From the NCBI RefSeq assembly GCF_008369915.1, contig NZ_VSRN01000001.1, positions 930,001 to 994,000 of the forward strand: a DNA stretch of 64,000 nt, in the 5' to 3' direction. The stretch is from Dyadobacter sp. UC 10. Its GTDB lineage: Bacteria; Bacteroidota; Bacteroidia; Cytophagales; Spirosomataceae. The translations under genes and the position numbers were made by a program. How positions within the stretch are numbered: the first letter of the stretch is position 1; each line of letters starts with the position of its first letter. The notes below the pieces were generated by a model, which worked only from the letters and a program-made list of their open reading frames with translations, did no database searches and had not been told where the DNA came from. This document shows positions 53,759 to 61,138 of this stretch, piece by piece.

Positions 53759-53814
53759 TTCGTGACTTTTCGGGGGTATCCGCGTCTAATAGCTGGATTC
53801 AGTCACAAAACATA

Positions 53815-54519
53815 ATGCCCGAAAATACAAAACCAGAGAACCCCAGGAAGATCAAAAGCTGGGCAGAAGAAGATCGGCCGAGGGAAAAAATAATGCTGAA
53901 AGGAAGGACATCGGTTTCCGATGCAGAACTTCTGGCCATTCTTATCAGAGCGGGCACGCCGGATATGTCAGCACTTGATCTCGCCAAAGTGATCATGGCG
54001 AGCGTCGGAAATATCAATGAGCTTGCCAAGCTGAATTACAAAGATTTCATGAAATATAAGGGAATTGGAAAAGCGAAGGCCATTTCGATTGTCGCGGCGC
54101 TTGAACTGGGACGGCGACGAAGCGACATCAGGCCAGTTGCCAAAAGGAAGATCGACAGTTCTGAGGCGGTTTATCAGGAAATGCGGCAATACCTGCTCGA
54201 CAAGCCCAATGAAGAATTTTGGATCCTTCTGTTGAACCGTGCAAACGAAGTTGTTCGCGCAGTACTGATCAGCGCAGGCGGTGTTTCAGGGACCAGCGTA
54301 GATATTAAGCTGGTTTTTAAGCTCGCCGTAGAAAATTTGGCCAGTAGTATTATTCTCGTGCATAATCATCCGTCCGGTCAGCTCGTTCCCAGTCGCTACG
54401 ACAAGATACTAACCATGCAGATCAAAGAGGCAGGGAGAATATTGGATGTGCCGGTTTTGGACCACATGATCTTTACAGATTCCGGCTTTTACAGCTTCAA
54501 AGATTCGGGTGAAATGTAG
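53815..54519 (+). CDS. radC: RadC-like JAB/MPN domain protein
   Basis: 234 residues. The N-terminal half has a helix-hairpin-helix (MKYKGIGKAKAISIVAALEL, about 79-98). The C-terminal JAMM/MPN+ domain has LVHNHPSGQLVPSRYD near residues 181-196, with the His-x-His and Asp metal ligands, and the catalytic Glu probably earlier, near 122. Known as RadC, though its repair role in vivo is disputed. Its stop is one base from the stop of the convergent DUF3298-like gene. Confidence 0.93.
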   Translation: MPENTKPENPRKIKSWAEEDRPREKIMLKGRTSVSDAELLAILIRAGTPDMSALDLAKVIMASVGNINELAKLNYKDFMKYKGIGKAKAISIVAALELGRRRSDIRPVAKRKIDSSEAVYQEMRQYLLDKPNEEFWILLLNRANEVVRAVLISAGGVSGTSVDIKLVFKLAVENLASSIILVHNHPSGQLVPSRYDKILTMQIKEAGRILDVPVLDHMIFTDSGFYSFKDSGEM

Positions 54520-54520
54520 G

Positions 54521-55336
54521 CTAGAAGACTTCCGACTTTCTGACGATATCTCCCAGTTCCTGATAAGGAATTGTAAATTTAATAACACCACGCGCGTATG
54601 CCGCGATTTCATAAGGATTATAATAAAACAAAACACCTTGCTGTGTAAAGACATAATTTACCGGCAATGCGAAGCGGTGATTTAGGAGAAAATAGCCGGC
54701 TTCTTCAAGATCCGCATCTGCGGAAAGCTTCTCTGTCTTCCTGAAATGCTGCTCGACCAATTTTAAAAGAGCAGAAGAATCAGCTACGAAATCCTGCATC
54801 TCGATTTCCTTACCATCGGCTGCACTGAATGCGTGAAAAGACCGGAATGTATTAGGGTGCGCACCGCCTGTAAATGCGTAGTGATCGAGTTGATAAAAGA
54901 GCACCTTTGGAGTTGCCATTACTGTATCCCCCTTTAATTCCACTTCCCAGCAACCCGGAGCATCAGGAAAATCCTTTTTGAAATCATTGTAGTTCTTTTC
55001 GAAGACAGCAAAAGCCCCGCCAATACTTTTGAGAGCAGCGGGGGTTTTTGATATGCTGGCTGAGTCTCCATGCTGGTTGACCCGGCTGATCAGCTTCTCG
55101 TCAAGAATGCTTCTCATCGTACCAGCGACCTTACCGGAATCCGTCGGCTCCCAAATTTCTACCCGCACAGTCGCGCCCTTCCCGTTTCCTAGTGTATCGC
55201 ATTGACCAAAAGCTGCCTTGATGACCTTCCCTTTGACAAGCGTATTGGCTTCTTCCTGGTTGTCATTTTTCGCAGCCGGATTGCAACTATAGATAGCAAT
55301 CGTCACGAGCATTATTATCAAATTCCGGATTTGCAT
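54521..55336 (-). CDS. DUF4163/DUF3298 (RsiV-like) lipoprotein
   Basis: 271 residues from the ATG at 55336 (MQIRNLIIMLVTIAIYSC), with the lipobox Cys near residue 18. A start at 55357 would add MKKEVLY. DUF4163 (about 40-125) and DUF3298 (about 160-260; YQLDHYAFTGGAHPNTFRSF is its hallmark) follow. The same domain pair forms the extracellular part of RsiV, which binds lysozyme in B. subtilis. There is no membrane span, so it is an exported lipoprotein. It lies next to the LytTR/LytS pair but is separated from it by a short gap. Confidence 0.85.
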   Translation of the reverse strand: MQIRNLIIMLVTIAIYSCNPAAKNDNQEEANTLVKGKVIKAAFGQCDTLGNGKGATVRVEIWEPTDSGKVAGTMRSILDEKLISRVNQHGDSASISKTPAALKSIGGAFAVFEKNYNDFKKDFPDAPGCWEVELKGDTVMATPKVLFYQLDHYAFTGGAHPNTFRSFHAFSAADGKEIEMQDFVADSSALLKLVEQHFRKTEKLSADADLEEAGYFLLNHRFALPVNYVFTQQGVLFYYNPYEIAAYARGVIKFTIPYQELGDIVRKSEVF

Positions 55337-55361
55337 GTACAAAACTTCCTTTTTCATTAAG

Positions 55362-56096
55362 TTAAAGGCTCATCAGTTCTTTGAATCGGATCGCCTGGCG
55401 GCGCGAAATTTCAATCTTGTCTCCACCCTGAAGTGTTACCAGTAAGCCGCCGCTAAACCAGGGTTCAATTTTTTCGATCCAACCTAAATTGATAATATGC
55501 TTGCGGTTGGCCCGGAAATAAGTGTTCGGATCAAGCCTTTCTTCCAGATTGTTCAGGGATTTCAGTACGAGCGGCTTCTGATCATCAAAATGCAGGCGTA
55601 CGTAATTGCCCATAGATTCAAAGAGCCTGATCTTGCCCAGTTTGACGAACCAGCATTTCTCACCGTCCTTCACAAAAACCTGATCATTTCCACCTAAAAC
55701 CTTTTCAGCTCTTTCATTCGCTTGTACCGGTGCTTCGGGCTGAGCCTGATTCTCCTCAATTCTGTGAATCGTCTCTTTAAGCCGCTCGTTGTCTATTGGT
55801 TTGAGGAGGTAATCTAATGCATTGTATTCGAACGCCTTAATTGCATACTCGTCATAGGCAGTCGTAAAAATCACTTCCGGAGTTTTGCCTTCAATAGAAG
55901 ACAAAAGCTCAAATCCATTTTTTCCCGGCATCTGAATATCCAGAAAAAGCAGCTCAGGCTGTAACTCGTCAATCAAAACCAGCGCCTCTTCCGCATTAGC
56001 AGCCTCGCCAATGATCTCGATTTTGGTGTAAGGCTCCAGCAATCGTTTCAATTCATTTCTGGCAAGGCGTTCGTCGTCAACAATAAGAGTTCTCAT
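55362..56096 (-). CDS. LytTR family response regulator
   Basis: 244 residues. The receiver domain (about 1-120) has the acidic pair Asp8-Asp9 and the phosphorylated Asp53 in FLDIQMPGKNGFELL, with FTTAYDEYAIKAFEYNALDY for the switch region. The LytTR DNA-binding domain (about 140-244) has SMGNYVRLHFDD and ends SRRQAIRFKELMSL. It should be phosphorylated by the histidine kinase at 56229, its partner across a 132-bp gap with palindromic repeats. Confidence 0.94.
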   Translation of the reverse strand: MRTLIVDDERLARNELKRLLEPYTKIEIIGEAANAEEALVLIDELQPELLFLDIQMPGKNGFELLSSIEGKTPEVIFTTAYDEYAIKAFEYNALDYLLKPIDNERLKETIHRIEENQAQPEAPVQANERAEKVLGGNDQVFVKDGEKCWFVKLGKIRLFESMGNYVRLHFDDQKPLVLKSLNNLEERLDPNTYFRANRKHIINLGWIEKIEPWFSGGLLVTLQGGDKIEISRRQAIRFKELMSL

Positions 56097-56136
56097 GGCA
56101 GATCAGTTAGGAAACAAAAAAGGTAAGTTAAATAAT

Positions 56137-56205
56137 GTCAATTGCCCCGGGCTTGAACCCAAGGATTAGAATATTGTCAGTCAATTGCCCCGGATTTCAG
56201 CCCGG
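56137..56205. repeat. pair of REP-like palindromic repeats
   Basis: GTCAATTGCCCCGG is present at 56137-56150 and again at 56180-56193. The second is followed by ATTTCAGCCCGG, so CCCCGG...CCGG can fold into a small hairpin. The first has GCTTGAACCC in its place. The pair is 43 bp apart in the gap between the response regulator and its kinase, and resembles small dispersed palindromes. Confidence 0.55.
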
Positions 56206-56228
56206 AAATAAAAATAAATTACAATGAA

Positions 56229-57296
56229 TTAATTGCCTGCTCCCGACTCCTGCCCCGCCATCAAAACCCCTTCCGAAAGCATGGGGATTTTCACTTCCGA
56301 GCACACTATATTTTCACTTTGCTGATAAATTCTGAAAGTAGCACCCTTTCCATACAGGATTGAGAGCCGCTCAGCTGTATTTTTTAAGCCAACTCCTCCT
56401 GACTCCGTAGTACCAAGGTTTCCGGAATTGATAATATGTATGACAAGCAATTCGTTGGCAATTTCCGCTTTTACATCGATAAATCCACCACCCATTACTT
56501 TGGAAACACCATGTTTGATGCCATTTTCCACCAAAGTCTGCAGCATCATGGGCGGTACCTGCCAGTAAATGGTTTGCGGATCGGCGGTGATGCTGTACCT
56601 GAGCCGGTCTTCGTAACGCACCTTTTCGAGTTCAAGATAATCTTCCACAGTTCTCAATTCTTCCTGCAAGTCGACAGTTTTCCTTCTGTCCGCCAGCAGT
56701 GAATTCCTCAAAATATTCGAAAGCTGAGTGATGCTAACCTGTGCTTTTGCCGGATCTTCAAATACCAGTGCCCGGATGCTATTCAATGCATTGAAGGTAA
56801 AATGAGGGTTAAGCTGAGACCTTAAAACCTTCGCCTCTGCTTCCCGCATTGACATTTTCAGCATAATCTTCTCGTAACCTGCGAGCCTGGTTTGTTCAAC
56901 ATAATGGTAAACGGTATAAGACAATATCCAGGCGAGCAGATTCTTGCACCAGTTGGTATAGTAACTCCAGAATACGAGCGGCTGGTTTAGCAGATTATCT
57001 TCCAGCATTTCCCGGTCCATGGGCTGATTGATCATCGCCATGATCAGCCCAAGCCAAAGAACCGAACCGATTACCCGAAGCGCCAGCCTGGGAAGTGGCA
57101 ACGAAGACCAGTTCCATTTTCGGATTACCAGCCTGTAAACGTGGGTTAACACGATCCCCAGCAAGATATTGGCAAGTGCTGTGTAAAATTCCCCTATCTT
57201 AAAACCATATTCCAGCACATAGGGGACGTACTCGAACATAATTAGTAATGTCCAGCCCAGAATCTGAAGAGTCCAATAGGTACGTTTTTTGGACAT
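56229..57296 (-). CDS. LytS-type sensor histidine kinase
   Basis: 355 residues. About four membrane segments lie in residues 10-130 (for example LANILLGIVLTHVYRLVIRK). The His_kinase domain follows, with the phosphorylated His165 in LNPHFTFNALNSIRAL. The ATPase box is VPPMMLQTLVENGIKHGV, and GGVGLKNTAERL is the G-box. It lacks a periplasmic sensory domain, as in the YehU/LytS type. It would phosphorylate the LytTR regulator next to it. The ligand is not known. Confidence 0.94.
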   Translation of the reverse strand: MSKKRTYWTLQILGWTLLIMFEYVPYVLEYGFKIGEFYTALANILLGIVLTHVYRLVIRKWNWSSLPLPRLALRVIGSVLWLGLIMAMINQPMDREMLEDNLLNQPLVFWSYYTNWCKNLLAWILSYTVYHYVEQTRLAGYEKIMLKMSMREAEAKVLRSQLNPHFTFNALNSIRALVFEDPAKAQVSITQLSNILRNSLLADRRKTVDLQEELRTVEDYLELEKVRYEDRLRYSITADPQTIYWQVPPMMLQTLVENGIKHGVSKVMGGGFIDVKAEIANELLVIHIINSGNLGTTESGGVGLKNTAERLSILYGKGATFRIYQQSENIVCSEVKIPMLSEGVLMAGQESGAGN

Positions 57297-57401
57297 GGAA
57301 TTTTGCTGAGTTGATTGGTTCCGAAAATTACAAATGTATTTACACGGAATTATCCTTTCCGCACAAATACATCAAAGGAAACGAATCTACACAAGCGGCT
57401 T

Positions 57402-58046
57402 TTACAAGGTTTGCGGGATTTCGAGAGAAAGCAGGTGGGTGATGTCGTTTGACACTTCGAGCTCGAATTTTTGAAGATCGTATGAGTAATTGATTTTGTA
57501 GAGACAAAGATTGCTGTGCTCGTAATCATCCATCTTAACCAGCGGCTGCCTGAAAAGTGTAGTCAGCAGCACTCGCATGGCCCGCCCGTGCATTGCAATG
57601 AGAATATTTCTCTCGTGCGGGCGCGAAAGGATGGTTTCTATTACTGGAATCTGTCTTTCCCTCACTTCAACCGGGCTCTCTCCTTCTTCGGCTGCAAGTT
57701 CAGTCTGCCCGTTGCGCCAGGCAGTGACGAGTTCGCGATAATAATTGTTGTCGCCGGTATTAGGCTCCCGTCCCTCTCGTGCTCCCCAGGAAATTTCGTT
57801 AAGCCCTGAGTAACTTTCATGCGGGATGCCAAGCTTGATGAACCCGCGAACTGTTTGGTGTGTTCGCCTTAGATCAGAGGTATATATTTTATCAAAAGGT
57901 ACATGTTGATAAGCATTGAAAAACGCAGCGGCCTGAGCTTCGCCCCATTCGTTAAGCGAGGAATCAACTCCACTGCCCTGAACAACTCCCCTGCGATTGA
58001 AATCCGTTTCACCGTGGCGAATCAGATAGATAGATTTTCTTTTCAA
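57402..58046 (-). CDS. histidine phosphatase family protein
   Basis: 214 residues. The catalytic RHGE motif is IYLIRHGETDFNRRGVVQGS near residues 6-25, and the second His lies in LIAMHGRAMRVLLTTLF near 150-166. Family members include phosphoglycerate mutases, cobalamin phosphatase CobC and sugar phosphatases. The exact substrate cannot be told. The sequence is typical of the small cytoplasmic phosphatase group. The gene starts 85 bp from the divergent hotdog thioesterase. Confidence 0.92.
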   Translation of the reverse strand: MKRKSIYLIRHGETDFNRRGVVQGSGVDSSLNEWGEAQAAAFFNAYQHVPFDKIYTSDLRRTHQTVRGFIKLGIPHESYSGLNEISWGAREGREPNTGDNNYYRELVTAWRNGQTELAAEEGESPVEVRERQIPVIETILSRPHERNILIAMHGRAMRVLLTTLFRQPLVKMDDYEHSNLCLYKINYSYDLQKFELEVSNDITHLLSLEIPQTL

Positions 58047-58131
58047 CGTAATAGGATTATTTAAATATTAATTTTGCAAATACCTTGTTTTTACACTGCA
58101 AAGCACTAACAAATTTATACATTTTTTAGAT

Positions 58132-58557
58132 ATGTTCGCTAAAACAGCTTCAATCGGACAACTTAAATCGCTAAGTAAGAACACAATCGCCGATCACCTT
58201 GGAATTGAATTCACCGAAATCGGCACAGACTACGTTAAAGCGAAAATGCCCGTGGACAAGCGAACCCACCAGCCATTCGGCATTTTGCATGGCGGAGCGT
58301 CGGTCGTACTGGCTGAAACTTTGGGCAGTATTGCGTCCTACCTGTCCCTGCCTGACTCCGACGAGCGACATGCGGTGGGGCTCGAAATCAATGCAAATCA
58401 TTTGCGGCCGGTCAAAGAAGGTTTTGTTTACGGAACTGTCAGCCCAATTCATCTTGGCAGAACAACGCATATCTGGGATATCCGGATTACCAATGACCTT
58501 GACAAACTCGTATGTATCAGCAGGCTCACAGTAGCTATTGTGAATGCAAACCGCTGA
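58132..58557 (+). CDS. hotdog-fold thioesterase, PaaI family
   Basis: 141 residues. The hotdog fold has HQPFGILHGGASVVLAETLG near residues 46-65 with the PaaI-type Asn/Gly/Glu catalytic environment, and VGLEINANHLRPVKEGFVYG near 83-102. The neighbouring gene is isochorismate synthase, so it is probably the 1,4-dihydroxy-2-naphthoyl-CoA thioesterase (MenI) of menaquinone synthesis. That assignment rests on context. Confidence 0.88.
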   Translation: MFAKTASIGQLKSLSKNTIADHLGIEFTEIGTDYVKAKMPVDKRTHQPFGILHGGASVVLAETLGSIASYLSLPDSDERHAVGLEINANHLRPVKEGFVYGTVSPIHLGRTTHIWDIRITNDLDKLVCISRLTVAIVNANR

Positions 58558-58608
58558 CATTAATTTGCATAACAATAAACCTAACACGATTTATAGTTAT
58601 TATCATAA

Positions 58609-59859
58609 ATGCTCTCATTAGAAACCAGCACCTCACTATCAGTATTTGAAGGTTTGCAGATTCAGCAGATTTGGAGCGCGGCCAAACAACTCGGTTTCCC
58701 TTCCGCGCTCTGGCGGCTTCCTCATACCAGCGAAATCAAACTGCTCATTTCACTTCGTGAGCAGATCACCAGATGTCAGCCGGAACTTGAAAAACTTTCT
58801 CCGGGCTTTATTGTCAGCACTTTTCATTGGAAGGACAACGAGGACGTACTTTTTCTTGAAGGCGATATCATTCTGACATTCAGTACAGATTCACAACTTA
58901 AAGAAGTAATTAATACCGTTGGCGAAGAACACACGGAAGTAAGAAGACTCGTTGAGCTAGCCGAGAAAACCGGTACGGAAAAACCAGAAGTGAGCTCCGA
59001 AGGGAATTCGCTTGTCCTTACCGACCCTGGGAATATCGATGCCAAACTCAGATTCCAGCGGACAGTCGAGCTTGCTGTTTCGGCGATCCGGCAGAATCAG
59101 TTCAAGAAAGTAGTCTTGTCAAGAACCAAAGATCTACAGTTTTCGGAGGATTTTCAGCCGGCAAAGGCGTTTTGCCAACTTTCCAAATTGTACCCCCACG
59201 CATTTGTCTCGCTGGTCAACCTGCCGGAGCTGAATGAAATGTGGCTTGGCGCAAGTCCGGAGCTGCTGATCGGGCAGAATGCCCAGGGTATTTTCAAAAC
59301 CATGTCGTTAGCAGGTACACAAAGTGCCTTGACGGCCTCAGGCGAACTGATCCCCCGATATGATATTCGCTGGGGAGAAAAAGAGATTGAGGAGCATGCG
59401 CTGGTGAGCCGCTACATTGTTGAATGTTTTAAAAAAATCAGACTGCGGGAATATACCGAAACCGGCCCCAAAACAGTTCTCGCCGGAAACTTGTACCACC
59501 TCAGAACTGACTTCGAAGTTGATACAGCTTCTGTTAACTTTCCCGAGCTTGGCTCTGTCATGTTGAAATTGCTGCATCCCACTTCGGCGGTTTGCGGTGT
59601 ACCCAAGGAGCCCAGCCTTCAATTTTTACTAAATATCGAGGGTTATGACCGCTCATTTTACAGCGGCTTTGTCGGGCCTGCTCAGATCGGCGAGTCTACA
59701 AGTTTATATGTAAACCTGCGCACAGTTCGGTTCAAAGATGGTAAGGCCACTTTTTTTGCCGGGGCGGGTATTACGGAAGATTCTATTCCGGAAGAAGAAT
59801 GGGAGGAAACCGAGCTTAAATGTGATACACTGCTGAAAGTGATAGAAAAAAGTTTATAA
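58609..59859 (+). CDS. isochorismate synthase (chorismate-binding)
   Basis: 416 residues. The chorismate-binding domain covers about 155-412. It includes FKKVVLSRTKDLQF, EMWLGASPELLIG, SLAGTQ, DIRWGEKEIEEHALVSRYIV near 246-265, and the late SFYSGFVGPAQIG with VNLRTVRF and GAGITEDSIPEEEWEETELK. These are the landmarks of MenF/EntC. It makes isochorismate for menaquinone (or a siderophore). The thioesterase beside it favours menaquinone. The N-terminal 120 residues are variable. Confidence 0.93.
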   Translation: MLSLETSTSLSVFEGLQIQQIWSAAKQLGFPSALWRLPHTSEIKLLISLREQITRCQPELEKLSPGFIVSTFHWKDNEDVLFLEGDIILTFSTDSQLKEVINTVGEEHTEVRRLVELAEKTGTEKPEVSSEGNSLVLTDPGNIDAKLRFQRTVELAVSAIRQNQFKKVVLSRTKDLQFSEDFQPAKAFCQLSKLYPHAFVSLVNLPELNEMWLGASPELLIGQNAQGIFKTMSLAGTQSALTASGELIPRYDIRWGEKEIEEHALVSRYIVECFKKIRLREYTETGPKTVLAGNLYHLRTDFEVDTASVNFPELGSVMLKLLHPTSAVCGVPKEPSLQFLLNIEGYDRSFYSGFVGPAQIGESTSLYVNLRTVRFKDGKATFFAGAGITEDSIPEEEWEETELKCDTLLKVIEKSL

Positions 59860-60006
59860 AAAATATTTTTAATAATTAAACTTTCATAATATAAAAAAGT
59901 CTAATCGGTTTGAGATTTAATATATAATTTTGAAAGTGCTCCCAAAGCATATCATATACAGATCCGCATAATTCCTAAACCATCAAGTCCGGATTTTTAC
60001 CAAATT

Positions 60007-61104
60007 ATGAATTCTAACAAAAAGTCTGAGCTCTCAGGCAGCTTTCGAATCAATCCCTTCTCTCTATTAACTGTTACGGGTACACTTATCCTGCTGCTTT
60101 CCTGCAGCGAAAAAAAAGATACGTTTCAGCAGAAAGGCGGCGGCGGACCTGTTACGGTCGATGTCATCATCGCAAAATCAGAAAAAATCAGTGATAAGGT
60201 GGAAGTGAACGGAACTGTGGTAGCGAATGAATTTGCCGAACTGCGCCCGGAGGTCAGCGGCCTGCTTACATTTCTTGATGTTCCCGAAGGTAAGGTAGTT
60301 CAAAAAGGAACAGTCATAGCCAGGATTAATAATGCGGACCTGGTAGCCCAGCTAGACAAAATTAAGATCCAGCTGCAGCTTGCAGAAACCACTGAGAAGC
60401 GACTGAAACAACTGGTCGCCATCAACGGTATCAACCAGGCAGATTACGATCTCGCTGCTAATCAGGTCAATACCTTTAAGGCGGATATGGTTTACACCCA
60501 GGCCCTGATCGACAAAACCATTGTACGCGCACCCTTTACCGGTGTAATCGGTTTGCGTAAAGTAAGTGCCGGCTCCTATGTATCCCCTACCAGCATTATT
60601 GCAACCATGCAGCAGCTCTCTAATATGCGCATTGACTTTACTGTTCCAGAAACCTATCAGAAATATGTAACCAGAGGCCAGAACGTCGAAGTTTTGCTCG
60701 ATCAGAATAGTAAAAACCTTACCACTGCCCGCATTATCGCCACCGAACCGCAGGTAAATCAAACTACCCGGAACATCACCGTGCGGGCCGTTCTTAACTC
60801 GGGCGACACAAGTCCTGGCTCCTTCGCCAAGGTATATTTGAAGACTAATTCCAATAAAAGCAGCATCCTGATTCCCACCAATAGTATTATTCCGGAAGCT
60901 CAGGGTAAAAAGGCCGTTACCGTAAAAGGTGGGAAGGCTGTTTTTGTGACCGTAGAAACCGGCGATCGCCTTGCAGATGTTGTGGAGGTCACCAGCGGGT
61001 TAAATGTTGGCGACACGGTGGTTGTTTCGGGCGTTTTGTTCGCCCGTCCCGATGCTCCTGTGAAAGTGAGAAGCGTAAGAAACCTGAAAGTTACAGCCAG
61101 GTAG
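60007..61104 (+). CDS. RND efflux periplasmic adaptor (membrane fusion lipoprotein)
   Basis: 365 residues. A lipoprotein signal ends LILLLSC (Cys near residue 33), then a Gly-rich linker. The membrane fusion domains follow: a lipoyl-like half (VEVNGTVVANEFAELRPEVS, EGKVVQKGTVIARINNADL), a helical hairpin (about 115-165), the second lipoyl half (VRAPFTGVIGLRKVSAGSYV) and the beta-barrel and membrane-proximal domains (about 205-355). It links the inner-membrane pump encoded next to an outer-membrane channel. It lies 34 bp before the pump gene. Confidence 0.95.
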   Translation: MNSNKKSELSGSFRINPFSLLTVTGTLILLLSCSEKKDTFQQKGGGGPVTVDVIIAKSEKISDKVEVNGTVVANEFAELRPEVSGLLTFLDVPEGKVVQKGTVIARINNADLVAQLDKIKIQLQLAETTEKRLKQLVAINGINQADYDLAANQVNTFKADMVYTQALIDKTIVRAPFTGVIGLRKVSAGSYVSPTSIIATMQQLSNMRIDFTVPETYQKYVTRGQNVEVLLDQNSKNLTTARIIATEPQVNQTTRNITVRAVLNSGDTSPGSFAKVYLKTNSNKSSILIPTNSIIPEAQGKKAVTVKGGKAVFVTVETGDRLADVVEVTSGLNVGDTVVVSGVLFARPDAPVKVRSVRNLKVTAR

Positions 61105-61138
61105 CGGTTACATTGACTATTCATCCGAACCCCACTTT

